Origin: Mycolicibacterium xanthum
GTDB taxonomy: Bacteria > Actinomycetota > Actinomycetes > Mycobacteriales > Mycobacteriaceae
Assembly: GCF_019710635.1 (NCBI RefSeq)
Contig: NZ_JAIFZS010000067.1
Location: forward strand, 1-33,155
Direction of reading: 5' to 3'
DNA length: 33,155 nt
Shown here piece after piece: positions 1 to 8,442 of this stretch. Within the stretch, counting starts at the first letter, position 1; every line of letters starts with the position of its first letter. A program made the translations under genes and the position numbers. The notes beneath the pieces were generated by a model. That model did not search any database and was not told where the DNA came from. It saw only the letters and a list, made by a program, of their open reading frames with translations.

Positions 1-1119
1 GCGCGCCACGTTGGAGCCCACGCAGCGGTGCACCCCGATGCCGAAGCTGAAGTGGCGGTTGCCCTTACGGTCCATGACGACCTTGTTCGGCTCGTCGAAC
101 ACCGACGGGTCGCGGTTGGCCATCGCCCAGGACAGCCACAGGCGTTCGCCCTCCTTGAACTGCTTGCCCTCGACCTCGACGTCCGCCGAGAAGGTCCGGC
201 CGTCGCCGGGGGCCGGGGTGAAGAACCGCAGGAACTCCTCGGTGGCCGGGTTCAGCAGGTTGTCGCGGTCGGCGCTGAGCCGGGCCCGCTCGTCGGGATG
301 CTCACCGAGCCACTCCAGCGCGTGCGCGGTCAGCGCCGTGGTGGTGTCGAACCCGCCGCCGATGATCAGCCCGAGGTTGCCCAGGATCTCGATGTCGGGC
401 GCGGGTTCGCCGTCGATCCGCAACTGCAGCAACGCGTTTACCAGTCCGGGCCGCGGATGCTCCCGGATCTCCATCATGTTCTTCACGAGATCGAGACCCA
501 TCTCGCGGTGCATCTCGTTGATCCTCTCGCGCTCCGGCGAGTGCTCCGGGGTGTACACCGACGCGTGGGTGGGTTCGCTGTAGACGTTCCACTTGTCGAG
601 CGTGATGCCCATCATGGCCAGCGTGAACACCGCCGGCACCACGTTGGCGAGATGATCGACGAAGTCGATGTGGCCCGACTCGATGTGCTCGTCGATCGCC
701 GCGCGGGTGATCTCGTCGATGAACGGTTCCCACCGCTTGATCGCGGCGGGGGACAGGTACGGGTTCAGCGCGCCGCGGTACGTGCTGTGCTCGGGTTCGT
801 CCATCTCGAGGATGCCGCCGCGCACCACGGTGGCCCGGCTGGCCTTGGGGATGGTGATGCCCTGGTAGGGCGTCTCACCGGAGATGTCGTGGTGGTTGGA
901 CACCACCGGACAGCGGGCCAGTTCGAAGACCTGCTTGCTGCCCGCGGCGACCCAGTGGCCGTTGTAGGTCGGAGACCATGCCATCGGGCACTTGGCCTGC
1001 ATCTCCTCGGTGATCTTCTCGAACTGCAGCCGGTACTCCGTGGTGTGCCGGTCGAAGTAGTAGGTGGGCTGTTTGCGGCTGTCGTCGGCGGTGCCGTCCA
1101 CGACGTCGTCGACACTCAA
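1..1119 (-). CDS. Cytochrome P450, 3' end cut by window edge
   Basis: Haem-thiolate monooxygenase; 373 codons are present and the C-terminus lies beyond position 1. Reading from a TTG at 1117-1119, the frame shows the I-helix oxygen-binding segment GGGFDTTTA, the K-helix ExxR (EEFLR) and the haem loop FSFGIGVHRCVG with the cysteine ligand at residue 366 (codon 22-24). The TTG start is chosen because a TAG stop lies in frame seven codons upstream and GGGAGA sits 8 nt before it; a GTG at codon 7 is the alternative. It follows the ferredoxin gene by 61 nt on the same strand, so that ferredoxin is the likely electron donor. The substrate is not readable. The setting beside two SDRs and a divergent mce operon suggests hydroxylation of an imported hydrophobic molecule (inference). 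I do not assign a CYP family number. Confidence 0.93.
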   Translation of the reverse strand, partial: MSVDDVVDGTADDSRKQPTYYFDRHTTEYRLQFEKITEEMQAKCPMAWSPTYNGHWVAAGSKQVFELARCPVVSNHHDISGETPYQGITIPKASRATVVRGGILEMDEPEHSTYRGALNPYLSPAAIKRWEPFIDEITRAAIDEHIESGHIDFVDHLANVVPAVFTLAMMGITLDKWNVYSEPTHASVYTPEHSPERERINEMHREMGLDLVKNMMEIREHPRPGLVNALLQLRIDGEPAPDIEILGNLGLIIGGGFDTTTALTAHALEWLGEHPDERARLSADRDNLLNPATEEFLRFFTPAPGDGRTFSADVEVEGKQFKEGERLWLSWAMANRDPSVFDEPNKVVMDRKGNRHFSFGIGVHRCVGSNVAR

Positions 1120-1180
1120 GGCTCTTGTCTCCCTGTGCTATTCGGATCCGTTGGGCAGCAACCAGCGATGCCCGACTGGA

Positions 1181-1375
1181 TCATTCTTCGATCGAGATGG
1201 CCTGTTCCGGGCAGGAGTGCGCCGCCTCGCGGACCGCGGCCTCCTGGTCGGGTGGGACGATCTCGTTGATCGGTGAGGATGTCCCGTCGATATCGCTGAG
1301 CTCGAAGGACTCCGGCGCGATCATCGAGCACAGTGTGTGCCCCTGGCATCGCCCGGAGTCGACAAAGACCTTCAC
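1181..1375 (-). CDS. 3Fe-4S ferredoxin, P450 redox partner
   Basis: Small electron carrier of 64 residues. It has Cys10-x2-His13-x2-Cys16 and a distal Cys55-Pro, so the position that would hold the second cysteine of a 4Fe-4S cluster is histidine. This is the pattern of mycobacterial single-cluster ferredoxins that serve cytochromes P450. The start is GTG at 1373-1375, preceded by a strong AGGAGG with a 7-nt spacer. It lies between the SDR (28 nt upstream) and the P450 (61 nt downstream), consistent with a four-gene minus-strand operon starting near 3070. No ferredoxin reductase gene is in the window, so electrons must come from a reductase encoded elsewhere. Confidence 0.93.
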   Translation of the reverse strand: MKVFVDSGRCQGHTLCSMIAPESFELSDIDGTSSPINEIVPPDQEAAVREAAHSCPEQAISIEE

Positions 1376-1403
1376 GCTCGTTCCTCCTCTGGAAGTTCGC
1401 CCG

Positions 1404-2264
1404 TCAGACGTGGTAGTCGTACCACTTCAAGTATCCGCCTGCGTCCACCCTCAGCTGCATACCGGTGACGTAGCGCGCCTCGTCGGAGACCAGCCACAGG
1501 ATCGCGTTGCTGATGTCCTCCGGCTCGATGAAGTCGACCTTCATGGCCTGCTGGATGCCGAACACGGGTTCGGCGTCTGCGCGCGTGGGGTTCTCGAGGT
1601 CGGGCCGGAACGACTTGTACATCGGCGGGCTCTGCAACATGTCGGTGTTGCAGTTCGTCGGGTGAACGACGTTGGCGCGGATGCCGCGCACCGAGAGCTC
1701 GGTCGCAAGATCGTGCACGTACTCCGAGAGCAGCCGCTTGGAGGTCATGTAGGCCTTGCCGCCGGGATCGTTACCCGGATTGGGCTTGTCGTGCGCGTCC
1801 ATCAGCGCTGCGGTCGAACCGGTCGCGACGATCGCTGCGCCCTCCTTGAGGTGGGGCAGGGCAACCTGGATGGCGTTGATCGTGCCGACCAGGTTGGTGT
1901 TGATCACGTCGGTCCACGCCTGCATGGGCGGTTCGCCCTTCATTCCCGCGATGCCCGCCTGGGCCACCACGATGTCGGGGCCGCCGAGCTGGGCGATGCC
2001 TTCCTCGAGTGCCTTCTTCAGCTGCGCTGCGTCGCGCACGTCCGCCTTGGCGGTATAGACGCGCTGTCCGGCCTTTTCGACGAACGCCGCGGTCTCGTCG
2101 AGGTCCGCCGGAGTCGCCATCGGGTAGCCGATGGTGTCGAAGTCCTCGCAGAGGTCGACAGCGATGATGTCGGCGCCCTCTTCGGCCAGTCGCACCGCGT
2201 GGCTGCGGCCCTGTCCACGCGCCGCGCCGGTGATGAAGGCGACTTTTCCTTGAACGCGTCCCAT
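1404..2264 (-). CDS. Mycofactocin-coupled SDR-family oxidoreductase
   Basis: NAD(P)-dependent short-chain dehydrogenase, 286 residues. Visible motifs are the Rossmann glycine motif TGAARGQG (12-19), the NAD-selecting Asp37, AQAG (101-104) in place of NNAG, and the catalytic set Ser150, Tyr172 and Lys176 (YMTSK). The N-terminus GAARGQGRSHAVRLAEEGAD and the extra stretch of about 20 residues after the second strand (residues 39-58) are hallmarks of the carveol-dehydrogenase-like family in which NAD is held tightly and reoxidised by mycofactocin. Such enzymes oxidise secondary or primary alcohols, which fits a product of the neighbouring P450. AAAGGA lies 9 nt before the ATG. The mycofactocin biosynthesis genes are not in this window. 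The specific substrate is unknown. Confidence 0.92.
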   Translation of the reverse strand: MGRVQGKVAFITGAARGQGRSHAVRLAEEGADIIAVDLCEDFDTIGYPMATPADLDETAAFVEKAGQRVYTAKADVRDAAQLKKALEEGIAQLGGPDIVVAQAGIAGMKGEPPMQAWTDVINTNLVGTINAIQVALPHLKEGAAIVATGSTAALMDAHDKPNPGNDPGGKAYMTSKRLLSEYVHDLATELSVRGIRANVVHPTNCNTDMLQSPPMYKSFRPDLENPTRADAEPVFGIQQAMKVDFIEPEDISNAILWLVSDEARYVTGMQLRVDAGGYLKWYDYHV

Positions 2265-2318
2265 GTAGTGCTGTCCTTTCGATGCTCTGTGGGGGGGTGT
2301 TGCTGGTGCTGGGCCGGC

Positions 2319-3020
2319 TCAGGTGTTGCGGCCGCCGTTGACGCCCAGGATCTGGCCGGTGATGTATCCGGCTTCCTCGGAGATGAAGAAGGCGCACGCG
2401 GCGGCGATGTCCTCGGGGCGGCCCATGCGGCGCACCGGGGTCGCCTCGATCTGGGCCTGGGTGTCGCCGAGGAATCCGCGGTCCGCCGCCTTACGCAGCA
2501 TCGGTGTGTCGATGAAGCCCGGCGGCACGGCGTTCACCGTGATCCCGGACGGTCCGTATTCGAGCGCCAGCGACTTGGTCAGGCCGTTCACCGCGGACTT
2601 GGCCGCCACGTAGGGCGCCATGAACGGCTGACCCGAGTGCGTGCTCGACGACGAGATGTTGACGATGCGTCCCCAGCCGGCCTCGAGCATGTCCGGCAAC
2701 ACCGCCTGGGTGCAGTGGAACACCCCGTTGAGGTTGACATCGATGACCTTGGACCAGTCCTCGAAGGTGAGATCGGTGAAGCGCTTGAAGCGGTCCAGCC
2801 CCGCGGCGTTGACCAGCACCGTGACCGGGCCCAGCTCGGCTCGGATCTCGGCCAGCGCGCAGTCGACGGCGGACCGGTCGGTCACGTCGGCGGCGTAGGA
2901 GAATTTCTCCTCACCCGGGTTGAGGTCGATGCTCGCCACGCGCAGTCCGTCGGCCGACAGGCGTTGCACGATGGCGGCACCGATGCCGGAGCCGCCACCG
3001 GTCACGACGGCGTTCTTCAC
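2319..3020 (-). CDS. Classical SDR-family dehydrogenase/reductase
   Basis: Short-chain dehydrogenase of 233 residues, the usual length of the classical family. It has TGGGSGIG (7-14), NAAG (71-74), a serine cluster at 123-126 and catalytic Tyr137-x3-Lys141 (YVAAK), plus the usual C-terminal GQILGVNGG. It resembles FabG-like and 3-hydroxyacyl-CoA or hydroxysteroid dehydrogenases; which one cannot be told. In this pathway it could oxidise a 3-hydroxyacyl-CoA, since no other hydroxyacyl-CoA dehydrogenase is in the window (inference). The start is GTG at 3018-3020 with GGAG 7 nt upstream. It is the first gene of the minus-strand operon and lies 54 nt ahead of the mycofactocin SDR. Confidence 0.92.
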   Translation of the reverse strand: MKNAVVTGGGSGIGAAIVQRLSADGLRVASIDLNPGEEKFSYAADVTDRSAVDCALAEIRAELGPVTVLVNAAGLDRFKRFTDLTFEDWSKVIDVNLNGVFHCTQAVLPDMLEAGWGRIVNISSSSTHSGQPFMAPYVAAKSAVNGLTKSLALEYGPSGITVNAVPPGFIDTPMLRKAADRGFLGDTQAQIEATPVRRMGRPEDIAAACAFFISEEAGYITGQILGVNGGRNT

Positions 3021-3307
3021 CCGCGGTCTCCGTCCTCAGTCTCCAAGAATCGTCCTTCCGATAATGAGAACCGTACTCTCGCATACTGCTCCATAGCAAG
3101 ACATCAGAGCCTCTGCGCTCGCACAGTTGAGACGTTTTACGCCCAGGTGTCGCATCGTTTCACGCTGGCCGCAGCGGTTGCGTCCTTCTAGTTGAGTTCT
3201 CCCCTCGCGAATGTATGATTCGCCGGTGATGAGAATGCAGTTTCCGTCACATTTGCGCATGTAGGCCCACTTCGGTCACATGAAGTTGCAGGTCGAAGAG
3301 GAGGAAG
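3021..3307. promoter_or_regulatory. Divergent intergenic promoter region (SDR/P450 operon versus mce operon)
   Basis: This is a 287-nt gap between divergent operons. On the plus strand TTGAGT (3192-3197), 16 nt, TATGAT (3214-3219) is a good sigma-A-type promoter for the aldehyde dehydrogenase-mce operon. On the minus strand TTGCTA (plus-strand 3094-3099), 18 nt, TACGGT (3070-3075) can drive the SDR/P450 operon. A GAGAAC-N3-ACTCTC inverted repeat covers the minus -10 box. Single half-sites GTTCTC (3196-3201, over the plus -35) and GAGAAT (3231-3236, near the expected start of transcription) flank the plus promoter. No convincing open reading frame is seen in the gap. Confidence 0.6.
3066..3080. 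promoter_or_regulatory. Putative operator, class A inverted repeat
   Basis: GAGAAC-CGT-ACTCTC, one mismatch from GAGAAY-N3-RTTCTC. On the minus strand it reads GAGAGTACGGTTCTC, nearly identical to the site at 26939-26953, and its centre holds the -10 hexamer TACGGT of the SDR/P450 operon. A protein bound here would block the promoter. Confidence 0.5.
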
Positions 3308-4834
3308 ATGCAGGAAACAGCCACGATCTCGAGCGGGCACGACGGTGGCAGCGGTCACGATGGCCAACAGAACCCCTCGCATCCCGATCGCCGCCTGCTG
3401 ATCGACGGACAGCTACTCGAGACCGAACGGACGTTTCCGTCTCTCAACCCGGCGACCGGTGAGGTGCTCGGCTACGCGCCCGATGCCACGGTGGCCGATG
3501 CCGAGGCCGCGGTGGCCGCCGCACGTGAGGCGTTCGACACCACCGACTGGTCGACCAACACCGAGTTGCGGGTGCATTGCCTCGAGCAGCTCCACCAGGC
3601 GCTGGTCGATCATCGCGCCGAGCTGGCCGCGTTGACGATCGCCGAGGTCGGTGCCACGGAGTCGCTCTGCAGCGGCGCCCAACTCGACGGACCCATCGCC
3701 ATCGTGCGTTACTACGCCGACCTGCTCAAGACCTATCCGATGACCGAGGACCTCGGGAACGTCGAGATCCGCGGCATGCAGCACCACCGGTGGGTGGAGA
3801 AGGAAGCGGGCGGCGTCGTCGCCGCGATCATCGCCTACAACTATCCGACCCAGTTGGCGCTGGCCAAGCTCGCGCCTGCGCTCGCGGCCGGATGCACCGT
3901 GGTGCTCAAGTCGGCCCCCGACACCCCGCTGGTCACGCTGGCCCTCGGCGAGCTGATCGCCGAGCACACGGACATCCCCGCCGGCGTCGTGAACGTGCTC
4001 GCCGGGGCTGACCCACAGGTGGGCGTCGCCCTGACCACCAGTCCCGACGTCGACATGGTCACCTTCACGGGGTCCACCCCGACCGGCCGCGCCATCATGG
4101 CCGCCGCGAGCGAGACGTTGAAGAAGGTGTTCCTCGAGCTGGGCGGCAAGTCGGCCGCGATCGTCCTCGACGACGCCGACTTCAACGCCGCGGCACTGTT
4201 CTCGGCGTTCAGCATGGTCACGCATGCCGGCCAGGGCTGCGCGCTGACCTCGCGTCTGCTGGTGCCCGAGAAGCACAAAGATGAGATCGTCGAGCTGATC
4301 AAGAACAACTTCGGGATGGTGCGCTACGGGGATCCGGCCGATCCGAAGACCTACATGGGCCCGCTGATCAGCCAGAAGCAGCGCGACAAGGTCGACGGTA
4401 TGGTCCAGCGCGCCGTCGCAGCCGGTGCCACCCTGGTGACTGGCGGCGAGAAGGTCGACCCGGGCTACTTCTATACGCCGACACTGCTCACGGATGTGGA
4501 CCCGGACAGCGAGATCGCCCAGGAGGAGGTCTTCGGTCCGGTACTGGTGGTCATCTCCTACTCGGACGACGACGACGCGGTGCGGATCGCCAACAACTCG
4601 ATCTACGGCCTGTCCGGTGCGGTGTTCGGAAGCCAGGACCGGGCGCTGGCCATTGCCCGCCGCATCCGCACCGGCACCTTCTCCATCAACGGCGGAAACT
4701 ACTTCAGCCCGGACAGCCCGTTCGGCGGCTTCAAGCAGTCCGGCATCGGCCGGGAGATGGGCCGGGCCGGGTTGGAGGAGTTCCTCGAATCGAAGACCTT
4801 CGCGACGGTTGTCACGCCGGAGGAAGGCCGATGA
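3308..4834 (+). CDS. NAD(P)-dependent aldehyde dehydrogenase
   Basis: Aldehyde dehydrogenase superfamily, 508 residues, full length. It has Asn178 (AYNYP, oxyanion hole), the cofactor loop FTGSTPTG (253-260), general base Glu277 (ELGGKS) and nucleophile Cys311 (HAGQGCALTS), with the C-terminal GGFKQSGIGREMG segment. It would oxidise an aldehyde to the acid, the step between an SDR alcohol dehydrogenase and CoA activation. The first 25 or so residues (rich in Gly, His and Asp) precede the conserved domain, so the true start could be slightly later. The chosen ATG follows GAGGAG by 4 nt. It is the first gene of the operon that continues into mce, and its stop overlaps the next start by 4 nt. 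Confidence 0.94.
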   Translation: MQETATISSGHDGGSGHDGQQNPSHPDRRLLIDGQLLETERTFPSLNPATGEVLGYAPDATVADAEAAVAAAREAFDTTDWSTNTELRVHCLEQLHQALVDHRAELAALTIAEVGATESLCSGAQLDGPIAIVRYYADLLKTYPMTEDLGNVEIRGMQHHRWVEKEAGGVVAAIIAYNYPTQLALAKLAPALAAGCTVVLKSAPDTPLVTLALGELIAEHTDIPAGVVNVLAGADPQVGVALTTSPDVDMVTFTGSTPTGRAIMAAASETLKKVFLELGGKSAAIVLDDADFNAAALFSAFSMVTHAGQGCALTSRLLVPEKHKDEIVELIKNNFGMVRYGDPADPKTYMGPLISQKQRDKVDGMVQRAVAAGATLVTGGEKVDPGYFYTPTLLTDVDPDSEIAQEEVFGPVLVVISYSDDDDAVRIANNSIYGLSGAVFGSQDRALAIARRIRTGTFSINGGNYFSPDSPFGGFKQSGIGREMGRAGLEEFLESKTFATVVTPEEGR

Positions 4835-6039
4835 GCAAGCCGCTGAGCGGAATCCGCGTCCTCGAGGTCGCGATGTACGGGTTCGTGCCGTCGGCCGGGG
4901 CCGTCCTCGGCGAATGGGGTGCCGACGTCATCAAGGTCGAACACGCGGTCACCGGTGACCCGCAGCGCGGTCTGCGACAGACCGGGCCGCTGCGGGTCGA
5001 GGGCGACCCGAACCCCAACATCGAGCACGCCAACCGCGGCAAGCGCAGCATCGGCCTGGACATGTCGGTACCCGAGGGGCGCGAGCTCCTGATGGAGCTC
5101 GCGAAAAATGCCGACGTGTTCCTCACCAGCTTCCTGCCCGGGCACCGCCAGAAGTTCGGCATCGACGTCGACGACATCCGCGCCGTCAACCCGACGGTCG
5201 TGTACGCCCGCGGCAGCGCGCTGGGCCCCCGCGGCGAGGAAGCGGTCAAGGGCGGCTACGACATGACCGCGTTCTGGTGCCGGGCCGGCACCGCGGCGAC
5301 GATCACCCCGCCCGGTATCGAGGGCATGATCGGCCCGCCCGGTCCGGCCTACGGTGACACCATCTCCGGCACCAACCTGGCCGGCGGCATCGCCGCGGCG
5401 CTGCTCAAGCGCGAGCGTACCGGCGAAGGATCGGTCGTCGACGTGTCGTTGCTGGGCAGCGGCCTGTGGTCGATGGGCCACACCGTCGCGCTGACCCAGC
5501 ATCTGCAGCAGCTGATGGTCACCCCGCCGCCGGGCGTGCACGGATCACCGATCAACCCGCTCGTCGGTCTCTACGCGACGGCCGACGACCGCTACATCTC
5601 CTTCGTGATGATGCAGCCGACCAAGTTCTGGGCGGACGTGTGCCGGCACATGGACCTCGAGGACTACATCGACGACCCGCGGTTCGCGACCGCCGAGTCG
5701 TTCGCCGAGCACACCCCGGCCGCCGTGGAGATCCTGCGGGAGGCGATGGCCAAGCGGCCACTGCTGGAATGGGTCGAGCGCTTCGCGACGCTGGCCGGAC
5801 CGTGGGCACCGGTGCAGGACACGCTGCAGGCAGCGCGGGATCCGCAGATCCGGGCCAACGAGTACATTGTCAGGGCCGGCGAGCTGGAGTTGGTGGCCAA
5901 CCCCGTCCAGTTCGACGTGGCCGCGCCGGACTCGGGCCCGGCTCCGGGATTCGCGGAGCAGACCGACGAGATCCTGCTCGAGATGGGTCTGGACTGGGAT
6001 CGCATCATCGAGCTGAAGACGGCCGGCGCCGTCACCTGA
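4831..6039 (+). CDS. CaiB/BaiF class III CoA-transferase
   Basis: Family III CoA-transferase, 402 residues. The N-terminal signature LSGIRVLEVA, the GADVIKVE strand and the HANRGKRSIGLD segment are typical, and the catalytic aspartate is Asp176 in GPAYGDTISGT. These enzymes move CoA from a donor acyl-CoA to an acid without ATP, so this gene could activate the acid made by the upstream aldehyde dehydrogenase; racemase-type members of the fold cannot be fully excluded. The ATG overlaps the upstream stop (ATGA), so translation is probably coupled. The next gene starts 34 nt downstream. Confidence 0.93.
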   Translation: MSKPLSGIRVLEVAMYGFVPSAGAVLGEWGADVIKVEHAVTGDPQRGLRQTGPLRVEGDPNPNIEHANRGKRSIGLDMSVPEGRELLMELAKNADVFLTSFLPGHRQKFGIDVDDIRAVNPTVVYARGSALGPRGEEAVKGGYDMTAFWCRAGTAATITPPGIEGMIGPPGPAYGDTISGTNLAGGIAAALLKRERTGEGSVVDVSLLGSGLWSMGHTVALTQHLQQLMVTPPPGVHGSPINPLVGLYATADDRYISFVMMQPTKFWADVCRHMDLEDYIDDPRFATAESFAEHTPAAVEILREAMAKRPLLEWVERFATLAGPWAPVQDTLQAARDPQIRANEYIVRAGELELVANPVQFDVAAPDSGPAPGFAEQTDEILLEMGLDWDRIIELKTAGAVT

Positions 6040-6073
6040 TCTGCCGTCCCAACCCACCGCTGGAGATACCGTC

Positions 6074-7276
6074 ATGCCGTTCGTCGCATCAGTCGGCACT
6101 TACCTGCCGTGCTGGGGTACACCCCTGCACCGGGTGGCCGGTGATGACGAGGACGCCGTCACGATGGCCGTCGAGGCCGGTCGCGCGGCGTTGACCGGCG
6201 GTGGCGCAGTGGAGCGGGTCGTGCTGGTCAGTCGTGACCTGCCGCTGCTGGAGAGCAGCAATGCGGCGGTGCTGCTCGCCGGCCTCGGGCTGGACCCGGA
6301 ACTGGAGGTCGACGAACGGCTCGGCGGAGCGCCCGCCACCGTCGACGCCGTCAGCTCGGCCCGCCCGCGCACGCTGATCATCGGCGCCGACGTGGAACCC
6401 GCCGGGGCCGCGGCGATCGTCACCGCCGAGCAGGGGCTGCAGGTGCGCACCGCGGCGCGGGTGGCGCGCAGCCTGCCGGTCCGCACCCGCAACGCCACCG
6501 GCGACCTCCACGACTACGGCGACCCACGGCTGCTGCACGAGCGCGGCCTGGTGGCATCCCTGGCGGCGGCCTGGCTGGACACCCCGGTCGCGGTCGCCGG
6601 AGTCGACCACCAGCGCGCGCTGGAACTGTGCCTTCCCGACCCGCCCGCGTTGCCGACCCTCGGCGCCAGCGCGAGCCTCTTCGCGCTGGCCGGGCTGGCC
6701 GAGCGGGGTGTCACCGGTCCGCTGGTGGCCGCCGAGCAGGCCATCCTGTCGGGCATCACCGTCAGCGGCGGCGTCGCACAGATCCACCGTCGCGAACCCG
6801 CACCGCTTCCGGCGCCCGACGGCAGGTTCGTCGCCGATACGAACATCCCGATCTCATTGGCCGCCTACGAGCGGGCGTTCGAGGCGAAAGTGCGTTGGGA
6901 AGCGGGCCGATTCGCAAACCCCGGCGATACCGCAGACGCCGGTGACCCACCGGAGCTCGATTTCCCGCCCCGCTACCGGGTCGGCTCCGACGGCGCGCTG
7001 GCCACCGACTACGAGCTGGTCCCGCTGCCACGCACCGGCACGGTGTACACCGAGACCACGGTGCACATCCCGGTGCCGGGCCTGCGCACCCCGTACTCGC
7101 TGGTCATCGTCGAGCTCGACGACGTCGACGTGCGGGCGCTGGTCAAGGTCACCGGGGCCCCGCCGGGCAGCGTCGACATCGGCGACCGGGGACGGCTGGC
7201 GCTGCGCCGGGTGGCGGTCCGCTCCGGGGTGCCCGACTACGGCTACGCCTTCGAACCGGATCAGGGAGCGGCGTGA
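6074..7276 (+). CDS. OB-fold (DUF35-like) protein with degenerate thiolase-fold N-terminus
   Basis: Protein of 400 residues. The N-terminal 240 or so residues (SVGTYLP start, repeated VLL/LIIGAD strands, GASASLFALAG) look like a condensing-enzyme or HMG-CoA-synthase fold, but I find no NxC-type active-site cysteine or catalytic histidine motif. The C-terminal 120 residues, from about 290, resemble the DUF35 OB-fold that partners SCP2-type thiolases; the expected zinc-ribbon cysteines before it are absent. It overlaps the thiolase gene by 4 nt (GTGA), the arrangement expected for subunits of one thiolase or aldolase complex. Its probable role is a structural or substrate-binding partner (inference). 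Start ATG follows GGAGA. Confidence 0.8.
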   Translation: MPFVASVGTYLPCWGTPLHRVAGDDEDAVTMAVEAGRAALTGGGAVERVVLVSRDLPLLESSNAAVLLAGLGLDPELEVDERLGGAPATVDAVSSARPRTLIIGADVEPAGAAAIVTAEQGLQVRTAARVARSLPVRTRNATGDLHDYGDPRLLHERGLVASLAAAWLDTPVAVAGVDHQRALELCLPDPPALPTLGASASLFALAGLAERGVTGPLVAAEQAILSGITVSGGVAQIHRREPAPLPAPDGRFVADTNIPISLAAYERAFEAKVRWEAGRFANPGDTADAGDPPELDFPPRYRVGSDGALATDYELVPLPRTGTVYTETTVHIPVPGLRTPYSLVIVELDDVDVRALVKVTGAPPGSVDIGDRGRLALRRVAVRSGVPDYGYAFEPDQGAA

Positions 7277-8442
7277 GGAACGTCGCGATCGTCGGGGCAG
7301 GCATGACGCCCTTCGCCGAGCACTTCGCGCTCGGAATCAAGGACCTGTTGCCGATGGCGTTCTCCGAGTGCGCCGCCACGGTCGACAAGGGACTGTCCAA
7401 GACCGACCTGCAGGCCGCCTGGTTCGGCGCGATGGGCACCGCCGACGGCTTCCCGTCCGGCATCCTGGCCGACACCCTGGGGCTGCCCGACCTGCCGGTC
7501 ACCCGGGTGGAGAACTCGTGCGCGACCGGTCACGACGCGATCCGCAACGCGCTGTTCGGCATCGCGTCCGGAGCGTTCGACGTGGCGTTGGTGATGGGTG
7601 CGGATAAGCTGCGGGACACCACGTCGGCCGGCATGTTGTGGGAATGGGAGGCCATGGCGCGCGATATGGCCTGGGACTATCCGCTCGGACTGGTCGCCCC
7701 CGCAGGATTCGCCCTACATGTTCGCCGATATCTCCACGAATCTCCGGCAACTGAAGAACACTTAGCCATGGTGGCGGTCAAGAACCACCGCCATGGTGTG
7801 AACAACCCGAAGGCGCGGCTGCGCTTTGAGATCACGATGGAGCAGGCACTGAACGCACCGACGGTGGTGACCCCGTTCCGGATGTACGACTGCGCGCCGC
7901 AGAGTGACGGTGCCGCAGCGCTCGTGATTGCAGCCGACGACGTCGTCGACCGGTTCACCGATCGGCCGGTGTGGATCCGTGGCGTCGGGCTGGGGCTGGA
8001 TTCGGTGATGCACCAGCACAAGCCGGACATGACCACGTTCCCCGCCACTACACGGGCCGCCAAGCAGGCCTTCGCGATGGCCGGGATGTCGCCGGTCGAC
8101 GTCCACGTCGCCGAGGTGCATGACTTTCTCACCGGTATCGAGCTGATGAGCTATGAGGATCTGGGCTTCGCCGAAAGGCTGGGCGGTTACAAGCTTCTGG
8201 AGGCGGAGGTCACCAGTGTCGGCGGATCGCTGCCGGTCAACCCCAGCGGAGGCCTCAAGGCCAAAGGGCATCCACCGGGTGCCACCGGTGTGGCACAGTG
8301 CGTCGAGTTGTTCCACCAGTTGCGGGGTGCGGCCGTCAACCAGGTTGACGGTGCGCGAATCGCGCTGGCACACAACATCGGCGGTCCGACGGCGGTTTCG
8401 GCGGTGACGATCTTGGAAGGGTCGGGATCTGATGGCAGTTAA
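7273..8442 (+). CDS. SCP2-type thiolase family protein (acetyl-CoA acetyltransferase-like)
   Basis: Thiolase-fold enzyme, 389 residues. It has nucleophile Cys83 (ENSCATGHDA), His283 (EVHDFLTG) and His333 (GGLKAKGHPPGATG). The last loop is NIGG rather than the CxG of biosynthetic thiolases, as in the SCP2/Ltp lineage. It could perform the final thiolytic cleavage of a side-chain or ring beta-ketoacyl-CoA. The nearby DUF35 partner suggests a complex, as in the Ltp2 aldolase with its partner, so a retro-aldol role is the alternative. The GTG start overlaps the OB-fold gene by 4 nt and the 3' end overlaps yrbEA by 11 nt, tying the enzyme to the transporter transcript. Confidence 0.9.
   Translation: MRNVAIVGAGMTPFAEHFALGIKDLLPMAFSECAATVDKGLSKTDLQAAWFGAMGTADGFPSGILADTLGLPDLPVTRVENSCATGHDAIRNALFGIASGAFDVALVMGADKLRDTTSAGMLWEWEAMARDMAWDYPLGLVAPAGFALHVRRYLHESPATEEHLAMVAVKNHRHGVNNPKARLRFEITMEQALNAPTVVTPFRMYDCAPQSDGAAALVIAADDVVDRFTDRPVWIRGVGLGLDSVMHQHKPDMTTFPATTRAAKQAFAMAGMSPVDVHVAEVHDFLTGIELMSYEDLGFAERLGGYKLLEAEVTSVGGSLPVNPSGGLKAKGHPPGATGVAQCVELFHQLRGAAVNQVDGARIALAHNIGGPTAVSAVTILEGSGSDGS

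Noticed and set aside
1125..3191. 688-codon plus-strand open frame opposite ferredoxin and SDR genes
   Set aside because: Opposite strand of well-recognised genes; composition of His, Arg, Gly and Val without motifs is typical of shadow frames in high-GC DNA.
3280..3462. Short plus-strand frame starting ATG 3280 before the aldehyde dehydrogenase
   Set aside because: No ribosome binding site, overlaps the real gene in another frame, no recognisable sequence.
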